64,000 nt of DNA from Archegozetes longisetosus (lineage: Eukaryota; Arthropoda; Arachnida; Sarcoptiformes; Trhypochthoniidae), in NCBI GenBank assembly GCA_018873245.2, contig JAEMBT020000008.1, positions 806,001 to 870,000 on the forward strand. The letters run 5' to 3'. The notes below the pieces were generated by a model. It had not been told where the DNA came from. It saw only the letters and a program-made list of their open reading frames with translations, and ran no database searches. The translations under genes and the position numbers were made by a program. Positions 11,956 through 24,764 of the stretch are shown in pieces; the first letter of the stretch is position 1, and each line of letters starts with the position of its first letter.

Positions 11956-12729
11956 TTAAGGTGCTGCAGTAGTAGCGTTGGCACGAACCAATTCTACCTC
12001 GTCTAACGTTGGAGGCCTGAAATAGAGTTCAAATATTTTATAATTGTCATAATTAGCAAATTTCATGAATCGATAATTTAGTCCATAACTACTGTTTTGT
12101 AATTTTGAAAAATTTGAAATTAATTGACTTAAATTAAGATTTGAAGCAAACTCGTGTAGCCCTATAATTTAAGATTAAGACCTATGACTTGATTTAGTAT
12201 TTAATATTAAGCTAATATCAAGTTTGGTCGCTTGGGTTAAGGAGAAAAAGCTTCATGCAGTTTTCAAACATTGAAAATGCAGAAAACATTGAATCGATTT
12301 ATACTGGGGACTTTGACTAGTCTTTTCATACTGTTTTTCATTCTGGATCTCAAAAATACAAATACTGATACAATAATTACCGATAACCTAAGAATTAGTT
12401 TTAAAAAATGATTCTCAAAAATACTATAATCAGAATGTTATACAAAGTTAACTTTTCGAACAAAGCTTCAGTTGTTCTATGTGTTCTTAAGTATAAGGTA
12501 ATCTTCAATTATCAGAAATTATCAAATGATTTGATACATACAGACAGCATCTGCTATGAATTAAGCAACACATAGTATTACGTCCAGAGTAGGTGTCGAT
12601 TCCATCACAGGTATAACAAACTGTTGAATTTGCCTTCCACACGATAAATCCGTTCGTTAAATAAAATGATTGAAACCAAGTAAGCGTTAGCAATAGGATA
12701 ACAGCGCTCGTCAAATGCAATTTATTCAT
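11956..12729 (-). CDS. Small secreted cysteine-rich protein
   Basis: Two exons on the minus strand, 12729-12542 and 12016-11956, joined in phase 2 across a 525-nt intron with donor GTATGT and acceptor TTTCAG; 82 residues. Residues 1-27 look like a cleavable signal peptide (basic MNK start, Leu-rich core, polar end). The mature part has an N-glycosylation site (NST) and six cysteines in the pattern C-x2-C-x12-CC-x5-CC, enough for three disulfides, then a short acidic and Ala/Thr-rich C terminus. The paired CC motifs recall small cysteine-rich secreted or WBP1/VOPP1-like ectodomains, but no transmembrane segment follows and I do not assign a family. It lies tail to tail with the IRAK4-like gene, 169 nt apart. 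A skipped middle exon is possible, though I saw none in the intron. Confidence 0.6.
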
Positions 12730-13702
12730 CTTTGCTCACAAGCAATTCAAAGCATAACTTTTAGTCTAAATCTACTTTAGGTTTATATAATTAGTCGAAG
12801 TGAATGTTTCTCGAACTTGAGCCAACTTACGAAAGAAATAGTTTTGATCTAATAATAAACTTTTCAGAGTAATTGAAGGCCAAATTTCCTTCGGCCAATT
12901 GAAGACCTGCTACTCAAGATTTTTATTAGGACTAAGCTCGAAACAGGATTACACTTGATTTTGTAACATATTTAGTTTTCTTTTTTAGTGTCTATTTCAG
13001 AGCCTGTATCCTGCTTAACACAAATATTGGTCAACTATTTTATTTTGACCTTTTCCTAACATTTTTTATCCCAGAAAAAAGACCTTAATTTGATTGAAAG
13101 ATGATATGGAGTGTTAAGTGCTTAATCTAGAAATATGTTGAATGTCAAATTATGATGTATCTTTATGTAGTTCAGATTCTCATATTAATCATATGTCAAA
13201 TGTTAGTGAGAAAAATTCAAACAATCATAATAATTAAGTACAGGAAAAACAATTACACGCATTTCGCTTAATTAGTTTACAGATACAATGCTTGATTGTC
13301 CTACATTTGGCTTTTGCTAAGACAATACAAATTAAGAAAAAATTATTATAAGAAGGCTCGCACGGATTGTTCTATAAATTAAAGTGCGAATAACTTTAGT
13401 GGAAATGGTCAACGAACTAATGCTTAAACAAGTGCCTCACTTTTTCAGTATATAACACATCGATAATCAGTTTTATGATTTATTTTGAGAAATCTTTTCA
13501 TCATTTCAAGAAAATTACGCTTTATTTAACATTTCATTATTTATGCAGTTTATACACAAGTTGTGCACCAATATTGCCCATTCTTTTTCATTTTATTATT
13601 ACTGACTAGTGTTCACAAATCATTTCCAAAAACAAACGATACCTAAAATTATAATTCCCTAAAACTAAGATCACTAAACTTTTTAGAACCGAAGATTGAA
13701 CA
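12730..13702. other. Spacer between the small secreted gene and DLD
   Basis: AT-rich, with no coding-like frame. It should hold the promoter of the small secreted gene on its left and the 3' end of the DLD transcript on its right. TTTATT at 13521-13526 reads AATAAA on the minus strand, 177 nt past the DLD stop. Confidence 0.5.
13521..13526 (-). promoter_or_regulatory. Candidate poly(A) signal for DLD
   Basis: Reads AATAAA on the minus strand, 177 nt downstream of the DLD stop codon. Other AATAAA-like words lie nearby, so which one is used is uncertain. Confidence 0.35.
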
Positions 13703-16131
<2,429 letters not shown>

Positions 16132-18197
16132 TTCTTTATTGAATAATTCGCTTTAATTTTATATCACTTAATAACCAATATTTGAATTATTGTCTGATTT
16201 TGATAATGATTGGCAATAAGTAAAGGCTTTTAATAATTTTATCTCAATTTAAAGATAAGAACTTTATTATTATGTAATTCATGAAAATTCGTGACTTAAG
16301 TCTAAATATTTAGTCAATAGATGGCAAACAATTCGTGCCAATCGTTCAATAATTGAACTTCAACGTAATCTCATTTATACTCAATGAAGTGAAACTTCAA
16401 TTTTGACTTCTCAGCAAAAAAACTAACACCACTTCTTCTTTTAATCCAACTTTATTAAACGTTTTAGTTGCAGTTCTTCAGAAACTCTTGGATGAATTGT
16501 AAAAAGGACTATAATTAAGCATTTCATTCAATTTATTGTAGATGTTTTACAACATTCAACAAATATATTTTGGTTGAGAAGTTTGATTAATATTTTTTCA
16601 TGAAATGTTTCATATTTTTATGTGATACTCAATTTTTTTATAAAATCATTTTTTCTTTTTAAATTAACAAAAACTACAGTCGGCTGATAGATTTCAACTA
16701 CCACTTAATTTGTAACTAGATTCAGTTCTCGAAGCTTCTGTTTATAAGACCGAGAATGCGTTAAGTAAGCAAATAATATGAAATTGTTTTCAATTTGAAT
16801 AGGCTTCGAGAAAACTTTGAAAGATTGCTCTATGATTGAAATCACTTGAAAACATCAAGAATTTCGAGAGAAAATCTGTGTTTGTTCAATATATGTCTTC
16901 AAAATACACAGTATTGTTTCCTTACTTTCAAGTGGCTCTTATTTATTGGACTTTGAATTTTTGTTGAAATATCTGAATCAATTTGAATGATTGTAGAAAT
17001 TTTGCATCTCTGAGAATTTGCCTCAAAAAATAATAGCAACAAAGTTAATTCAAATGTTATTTGCATTTGAAAAGTTTTCACTTGATTTTCAACATTTCAC
17101 ATCTCGTATCGAGAGGTCATACGAGTGAACACCTGAATAACTTGAGAAAACATCTAAAAAGCAAAAGAGAGACAGACTTCAACTTCAATTAAGCGCTTAA
17201 AAAATTTTCCAAAAATTCGAAAATTGAAACATGGAAAATAAACAAAAATAAAATATTTAAATAATTTTAAATGGTCTTTGCGATCGTATAAGAACAGGTA
17301 CTCAATGTTAATGTTGATAAATGGCTGTAAGCTTAGGATTTTATCACTGGCTGTGTTCGTAAAAATCCTTAAACCTTTCAGCTTAAGAAATAAAAACTTG
17401 TGACCTGTCATAAGATAATTAAGAAAAAAGCTCGACACTATTTATTAAAATGAGGAACATGAAATTTTTATTTATCGGTTCTTATTACAGAACATAAGAA
17501 AATTTATTACAGATGAAGGATATCTTTAAGCTGAAAACTTTCGTTGAATGGCATCTTTGATTGAAAACTGATATCATAAATTGTATTAACTTCCATTAGT
17601 TATAGCTGACTATGACTTTATGATTGCTTGAGAATAGCTCCAAAGTATTCTTTACAACTACTGTATCAGTAATAAAGTCATACAATGCTGAGCATTCATC
17701 ATACAACAAATCGTATGCATCTCTGGTAGATTAAAAAACTGCTACCTATTAATTCAGATATTTTTGCCAAACATAAAGAGCCACTCCTGAGTCTAAGTCA
17801 CTAAATTATTTTGCTCTAGTAATTATATCAGAAAATATTTAATCCTACGCTTTATTTTTTTTATTGTTGACTCAATGCAATGGCACTAAACTTATCAATT
17901 GTGTGTATCTACGCAACAAATACTCGGAAGATCAAAGTCTTCCAATGAATACACTCACTGAACAAAAATTAAATTCTTATCTTCATTTCTATGATATGAT
18001 TTAGAACTTATAGTTAAAGCAAACAACGATTCAAGAATTTCAACAGTTATTAGACGGACTTGTAATTTGGGTGTTACTCATCCGCTACATAACCAAATAT
18101 TTTTACCTTATATTTTCGATTAACTTTCGAAAGTTCGAACCAATTATTTATATTTTAAAACATTGTTTTTCAATCCTTTATGTTAATCACGCAAAAA
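16132..18197. other. Divergent intergenic region, DLD to small membrane protein
   Basis: About 2 kb of AT-rich sequence between two genes read away from each other, so it should contain both promoters. Frames here are short and Phe/Leu/Lys-rich. No exon, RNA gene or repeat was recognised. Confidence 0.5.
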
Positions 18198-18945
18198 ATG
18201 CGTTCATCAAATTTGAGCCATCAGCCTATAATCTTCTTCATTTTATGTAAATAAATATTTTTCAGCTAATTATCGACTAATTAAAAAAGTTATTATTTGC
18301 AATTTTTATAGTTTTGATTAATTTGGTGACCGAAATTTCATGCCAGGGGAACATCGGAGGAACTTATGATTTAGGACAAGGCAGATATGGCGAGAGGAGA
18401 GGTAACCAATCAAATTGATTATCTTAAAAAATCTTTTATTTTTACATAACCTTTGCCAAAAATTATATACTGGTCGATTATCTGGACAAATAATTAATGT
18501 GAATTATTTAAATTGTTAACTTGTTCAGGTGATTTGGGTCCTGCTGGAATCGCTGGTATAACAGTAGGCGCGGTCGCAGTCGCGGGTGCTTTAGCTGTCA
18601 CTGTGTTCTTTTGTTATTACGTTCATCAAAAGCAAAAAAGAGCTGAAGGCTCAGCCTATGCGTCCCCAGCAGGTATTTCTAAACGCATTCTTTCATTTCA
18701 AACCAAATAATTACTTTTGATTGTTCTATGTGTGGATTAATATTAATGATCCATAAAAGACAAGCGATGTTTGAAAAATTCTTTTTTAGCTTATTGTAAA
18801 TTTAAATGAACAACTTTACGATAACAAGCTATCCATATATTACTTAATAAGAGTAAAGTTGATTGTCCTCTATTTTCTCAAGAACATTAATAATTTAATT
18901 GACTTCTAATATTTGATTACAGGCTATCGCAAACCACCTTATTAA
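18198..18945 (+). CDS. Small type I membrane protein, 101 residues
   Basis: Four exons: 18198-18246, 18312-18401, 18529-18672 and 18923-18945, with GT-AG introns of 65, 127 and 250 nt. Summed length (306 nt) and every junction phase agree. Residues 1-28 form a hydrophobic signal peptide (core IIFFILFLINLV) that appears only after splicing exon 1 to exon 2, which supports the model. A short Gly-rich ectodomain follows (about 29-50, ending in charged GERRGD), then a transmembrane helix at about 52-78 rich in Gly, Ala and Val with spaced small residues (GITVGAVAVAG). The basic cytoplasmic tail (HQKQKR) ends in GYRKPPY. Predicted to sit in the plasma or an endomembrane with its N terminus outside. 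No family recognised; function unknown. An AATAAA overlaps the stop codon. Confidence 0.75.
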
Positions 18946-18950
18946 ATAAA
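18945..18950 (+). promoter_or_regulatory. Poly(A) signal overlapping the stop codon
   Basis: AATAAA begins at the last base of the TAA stop of the 101-residue membrane protein. If used it would give an extremely short 3' UTR. Further AATAAA words lie near 19210 and 19240, so the real cleavage site may be downstream. Confidence 0.4.
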
Positions 18951-20140
18951 TATTGAAAAGGCGTTAATCACATTAATCATCGTTACATCAAGAGTTTTTG
19001 TTATATAATACACACAAAATGCGCTTTAATTGCATGATTTCGTCCATTCAATATGAATTTATAATGAGTTTGATATATATTTTTTTGTTTATTAACCATT
19101 ATTGTCTTTGGTACTTTAATATTTATCATAGTATTAGCTGTAATAATAACTTCAGTATGACTTTAATAGCTCCAAAAACTGCATATTTTCTTTCTTAAGT
19201 AAAGCATATTTAATAAAAACATCATTTAAACCATTTTTTGATAATAAAGTCAACTAAGCTTTAATTATTTTATGAAACAATAACAAAGAGAGTGTTAATT
19301 ACAGTACATTATCAGTTTAGTGGTTAACCTATTTCTCGAAAATGTGAAAAAACTTTGTGCAATCTTAGAGAGTAATCAAACGTCTTATTAACGTTATTCA
19401 TTGCAAGTAAGAGCAAACGTGTTATTGACCTGAGGTCTTGGTTAACATATTTTAGTAGTGCTGCAATTTGCACTTCAATGCAATTATTTATATGAATGCT
19501 TCTGTTTCTTATATAAAGTAAATTACAATTTGACACATGAATCCCATTGAAAAGTGTATCACTTATCATAACATGTAAAGAGTACTGCATTCATAGAATA
19601 CATAACTTTTCAAATACTATTCAAACAATGCTTTTCTCTCTTTCTCTGACAGCTATTCTTTTCAAAAGTATTTCCGTCAACTTTATTTTTCAGGTATTAA
19701 ATTATAAGTTATATACCTGTAAAGTGAGGTCAGGTTTTCAATTGGACCAAAAATGCAATCGTTCTAAAGTAAAACTCGAGACCAATTCAATTTATATAAA
19801 TATAACAAAAATTTGAAAAAGTCATACAATTGCCAATTGTAACAATTTCTAATATTTTAAATCATTAAATAATAAGTGTATTAAATGGTTGGCGAGCCAT
19901 TCCATCAGACTTCAGTCAAACTTATCTTTCAATAGATTTATAGCTTCATCTTTATTAGTTTTGACACATTTTATAAAAGGTAAAATCACAAAAACTCTAT
20001 AACAATCAGCATTTTTATTTATTTGCTGTTTTTTAACGAAATAATTTGCAAAAATTTAAATATTTCTACAATTTTATTGTGCAGCGCAGAACATGACAAG
20101 AAATTTGTTCATCAAATTCGTTTTGCGTCTAAAGGATTGA
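18951..20140. other. Spacer between the small membrane protein and pseudokinase genes
   Basis: The two genes converge here. Short open frames exist on both strands, but they have the composition of AT-rich noise and no flanking splice or motif support. Nothing else was seen. Confidence 0.5.
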
Positions 20141-20146
20141 TTTATT
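20141..20146 (-). promoter_or_regulatory. Poly(A) signal of the pseudokinase gene
   Basis: Reads AATAAA on the minus strand, 22 nt beyond the stop codon of the pseudokinase. Confidence 0.5.
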
Positions 20147-20167
20147 CAATTTTAATGAGTATGAATT

Positions 20168-21325
20168 TTAAGACGCATTCTTCAAGAAGGGATCCTCAAG
20201 TAGTTCATCGACTTTGACACGAGTAGCGATGTCAACAACAAATATACGATCCAATAGTTGTTTGGCCTCGTCTGAGAGCTGATGAGATTGAGCAAAAGCA
20301 CGCCACTGATCTTCATATGATTCATCCTTTTTAATTTTGAATGGATTTTCTCTAACAATCATTTGGCACAACAAAACTCCCAGGCTCCAGACATCGGCCA
20401 TTGAAGGATCGAATGTGTCACAATTGAAGGCTTCGGGCGGCATGTGATTCACTTTCTCAAATTCTTTCTTGTCTTTTAACGATATCCTCTTCTTGGAGAT
20501 CACTTGTTCCATATCTGAATCCCAATAAACACAAGCCATGTCTAGACCGACAACTTTGATGACATTCTCCTTATCATAAATCACATTCTCTGGTCTGATG
20601 TTCATATGCGAGACACCGATTGAGTGCAAGTAACTGATTGCTTCAAAAACTTGTTTGGCCAAATGTTTAGCCTGATCTTCGGTAATAGTGTCTCCATTTT
20701 TTAATCTTTGCCCAATCGATAGTCCTTCGCATTCGTCCAGAAATATGTAAATCTTTTTATCGGTGGCAAAAATGTCCCAAACTTTCAAGAAGTTGGTCTG
20801 CTTTGGAACTCCTCCTTCACCACCACTTCCAACAAATCTCTGAATCCTGAGACTTTGTTGCAGAAGGTTTTCTCTATATTTTTGAGGACACTTATCAATA
20901 ATGATAACTTTGCAGATAATGTTTTCATTATCTCCGTGTTTTGCTTTAAATATCGTACAACAAGAACTAGATCCAACTTCTTTTCTGGTAATACTGAAGT
21001 TATGTCTTGCGAGCACGTCTTCGTCTTTGATTTCTTTGGCCGCATTCATCTTTTTGAGAAACGCCAACTCTTTCCTCATATTCGCACGTCTTTCGAGTTC
21101 TCTTTTCTCTGCCTTTTCCCTCTCGTGCTTTTCCTTTCGTTTCTGTCTTCTCTCTTGATGTTTCTGTAGTTTCAGTTGTTCTGCCTTTTCCTGTGCTTCT
21201 CTCTCTTCTTTCTCTCTCTGAGCCTGTTCTTCACGCAACCGATGTTCTTCTTGTTCTTTTTGTTTCTTTTCCTGTTCCTGTTGCTTCTTCGCGGCTTTTT
21301 TCATTTCTTTGCTAATGATTGGCAT
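20168..21325 (-). CDS. Protein pseudokinase with charged coiled-coil N terminus
   Basis: Single-exon gene, 385 residues; an in-frame TGA at 21341-21343 supports the ATG at 21325. Residues 5-95 are an unbroken Lys/Glu/Gln/Arg-rich helix, predicted to be coiled coil or a long single helix. Residues about 110-380 have a protein-kinase fold: beta-3 Lys 139 (IICKV), LHSIGVSH and a DVWSLGVLLCQM helix F. Key residues are lost: the Gly-rich loop reads EVGSSSCCTIFK, HRD is replaced by HMN (240-242, so the catalytic Asp is Asn), DFG is replaced by GLD (260-262) and APE reads PPE. Phosphotransfer is therefore unlikely; a scaffold or allosteric role is inferred. The C-lobe resembles CAMK/TSSK-type kinases, but I do not name an orthologue. 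The lack of introns, unlike neighbouring genes, suggests origin by retroposition. An AATAAA lies 22 nt past the stop. Confidence 0.88.
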   Translation of the reverse strand: MPIISKEMKKAAKKQQEQEKKQKEQEEHRLREEQAQREKEEREAQEKAEQLKLQKHQERRQKRKEKHEREKAEKRELERRANMRKELAFLKKMNAAKEIKDEDVLARHNFSITRKEVGSSSCCTIFKAKHGDNENIICKVIIIDKCPQKYRENLLQQSLRIQRFVGSGGEGGVPKQTNFLKVWDIFATDKKIYIFLDECEGLSIGQRLKNGDTITEDQAKHLAKQVFEAISYLHSIGVSHMNIRPENVIYDKENVIKVVGLDMACVYWDSDMEQVISKKRISLKDKKEFEKVNHMPPEAFNCDTFDPSMADVWSLGVLLCQMIVRENPFKIKKDESYEDQWRAFAQSHQLSDEAKQLLDRIFVVDIATRVKVDELLEDPFLKNAS

Positions 21326-24300
21326 TTTTAGAAATTTGAATCACTATTTTTTCAACAGCTAAAAGACTATTTTCTTAAATCAAGTCTATTTGTTTTGATG
21401 GTTAAATCGGTTTAAATTTTTAAGATGAATTTAAATTCATACAACAATGTTATACGTTAAATGCTAACAATATAAACTTAAATTCTGATAAGTCGTGTCA
21501 TATTAATGCAGGTAATAATTATATTAACACAAGACATTATGAACTAGTCTAAGTTAGGAGTACAAATGCTGAGTTTTAGTTGTTTCACAACCACTTCAAA
21601 ACCCTTAATTTGAGCTTAAAATACAATATAGTTTAGCATTGTTTAACGACTAGAAAATCTTCACGAAGTATAAAGAGGTCAAAGAATATTTATATATTCA
21701 TTAAATGTTAAGTATAACCATTGAGAAGAGATTTTAATTGTTGTAGTTTGCATGCACCTAAAGTTCGTGATGTAATAAAGTGTGCTCAAAATCCCTTAAC
21801 ATTGAAATCAGTTTTCAATTATTGAAAGCACAGGCTCGTAGAGAATGTACAAATAAAATGAGTACCTTCAGGCTCAACCAGTAACTAAAAACTATTTTAA
21901 AGTTTCAGTCTTTCTGCCCGCTTTACTAAATCAAAGCAATTAGAGATTTTGTGTGTTTTTTCAATTGATGTTGAGCTATGAAAAATGATATGATACAACT
22001 GAAAATACAAGTAGATTGCTTCAAATTTTGTGCACTTATCCTCTAATTAGTCCGTTTTAACTACTAGTTGACTTGCATTTTTCAATACGCCTAATTCAAA
22101 CAAAGTAGTTTAATGAATAAATCGACAACTTTTCGCTTGAATAAAGTTCTGAAACTTTACTAATAATGGGTATTTCCAGAGAGTGATTACACTTGAATGC
22201 AACCGTTTCTTTTCATGTTTTTTTGTGAGTTCACAAATGAGTGATTTATGTGAAAGAATACTGGTTTATGCATTAATTCAATTTTTTTCTATCTATTAAT
22301 AAATTCCAACTCAATCATTGATTTTATTGTTAATCATTGTTGTCTCAATCGTTGTCAACGAATAGTGAAAATTTTGCAATGTTTTCTCACAATCGAAACT
22401 TCTATTTTTAAAAGTATTTCAAATTAAAATCTATTATGTTGGCAAATCAAAGCATATCAAGCTATTAAAGTTGTTCAGAGTTATACAATTGCGATGCCTG
22501 CAAATTGGACAATATATTTTAGTGAAAATAGTGACACAAGTGTTTGTTGCAAAGTCAAAGTCTTACTTTCATAAGAAGTGCAAAACTAGATCTGATTATA
22601 ATGATGTATTCAAATTATAGTTGCATATTATTAACTCAAGTTATAATATGTTTGCCCAAAATTATGATTACTTTAAACTTTCGATTGGACTACTTTTGAA
22701 TTGGTAGTTCCAATTAGTCCAAATGCCAAACACTTGCAACTGTTCGGGTTTCCGGTTGTAGGTTATGGGTTAAGGTATCTCATTGTCTAAAAGTGACATT
22801 TTCCAAAAGTCAAACTACGCTAAACTTGTTTCAGACCTACTTATCAGCTGTTGGACTGAGGCCTAAACAATGTTGTGGTAAACTGTGAAAGAATTGAAAT
22901 CTAGATGCAGATTGACCTGCGAAAGATCGCAGCACTACTTCTTAAGTGAAACAACAATCGAGACATTGAACCTGTGAGTGGCGTCTTCTGATTGGATGAC
23001 ACATTCGCCATATTTTTGAGTGACTGAATGGCATAAGAGTTTGCGGTGTATTTCTCACTACTATTTACTCTTAGGCCTAATAATAATTTTGAGGCAAAAC
23101 TCAATCAAACGCTTGACAAACGATTTCTCATCACTTTATTATTATATTTTAATTGTTTTTATTGTGCTTTTACTTACATCACATTCAATCTGATGTTTAA
23201 CCAGAGGTAAGAAAATAATCTGATTTTTGATTTGAATAATCTGCAAATATTTAGAACAACTATTTGTTTATTTTTTTGTTTATCTTTTATATGAAATTTA
23301 GTTTTTGTAAACTAATCGATGACTCACTAATCAGTTAGTTATTCATTCAATCATTTAACGCATTGTTTAATGACATTAAAATCACTTTAATGCATATTAT
23401 TATGTGTTTTGGTTAAGAGATAACCAAATAGTTATTAATAATTAGTTTTTATTGATTCACTTTAATTAAGATATGTTTTGAGGCCAATATGTTTGTGTTA
23501 ATAAACAATTTGATTTAAAATCACTTACATTTGACATTAAATCAATTATTGAGTCTTTTAATTAATTGTCGTTTGCTGGACAACAAAATTGGATCAACTT
23601 TAACAACGATTAAGTGGTTGTGACAATGAGTTTGTTTGCTCAAACATCATATTTAATAAGTGACAAAAAGTGAAGTCTTTTAATAGACTTAATAGTAATT
23701 GCCTTAAAAGCCTATTGTATTGAGTGATTAATTTGGCTCAAAAGTCACATAAACTCAGGGCTGAGAAAACGCAAAACAGATTGGCGTTAACCTCATTTTA
23801 TAAGACATACTATAAATACAAGTATTACTTCTTGTGGTCTCTTATGGCGAAATGTCATTACCGGTAGATTATAGTAGAGTTGATGGCATTGTGTTGTCTT
23901 TCAGGAAAAAGCAATAACTCTATTACTAGAGTTGATATCAATAAAAGAGTTGATCATATTTTAAGACTCAAATGTGAAATATGCAGAGAAGGAGTGAGAG
24001 ATTTGTTATAGTGTTCAAGTGATAGGTTTGTAACGTTAGTGCACAAGTTGGAGGTGTAGGGCTTAGTAGGGATGACAAAAAATAGTATATTCGATGTTTC
24101 TTATCATTAGTGGTAATGTGTTGTGCATGACTGGCATATAATATGATATATCATTTATATATTGGGCTTACAATGAGATGAAAAATTTTTCGACAAATAA
24201 ACGGTTGACCTAAAGTTTACTAAAAGTGGCTCTTTTTGTCTGAGTCTAACGTTTTTCTCGTGTAATTAATTTTAGTTTTAGTATTCTATTGTGGTCTTTA

Positions 24301-24724
24301 CGCTCAGTTACTTTTTTAGGTAATTTTTCATCGTATAAATTAACAGTTGTATACTTTATCGTATAATAAGCGGATGGAATTCATTAATTAATAATATGTA
24401 TGAAACATATCATGTACGAATAGTCCAACATTAATCCCATAAACTTTTTCCTTTGTATTTGCTTCAATACAGACCAGCCGAACCCGAGCCACATTTTTAT
24501 GCTCTTTTTCCTACACCTTTAAGTCAAAATCGAGACTCAATACTATTAATCATAATAAATCTCACTTTTCTTTTCATACCTAAACAACTTGTATTAAAAA
24601 CGTTTTTTTTTCTATATAAGAACAACAAACGCTTCTCAGTTGTAACATTCAGTTTAGTCAATCGAGTTTTATAAATGTTTCTAATCTTAGTCCTTGTGTG
24701 TAACATCATTAAGAGTTGTTTTCT

Positions 24725-24764
24725 TTTTCAACACTACAAACTTTCGAGTTCGTAGTGTTGAAAA
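24725..24764. other. Perfect-stem hairpin with TTCG loop
   Basis: Left arm 24725-24737 (TTTTCAACACTAC) pairs perfectly with right arm 24752-24764. Inside, after one mismatch (A738/C751), four more pairs (24739-24742 with 24747-24750) close a TTCG tetraloop. The pairing is seen directly. Any function (structured RNA, cruciform, remnant of an inverted repeat) is unknown. The arms are short for a typical miRNA precursor. Confidence 0.7.

Noticed and set aside
17154..17438. 94-codon minus-strand frame
   Set aside because: Phe/Leu/Ile-rich with no motif; typical random open stretch in AT-rich DNA.
19547..19816. 89-codon plus-strand frame
   Set aside because: No recognisable domain or splice support; overlaps an equally featureless minus-strand frame.
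22901..23104. 67-codon minus-strand frame with a balanced composition
   Set aside because: Looks slightly protein-like but lacks an initiation context, splice partners or any family motif.
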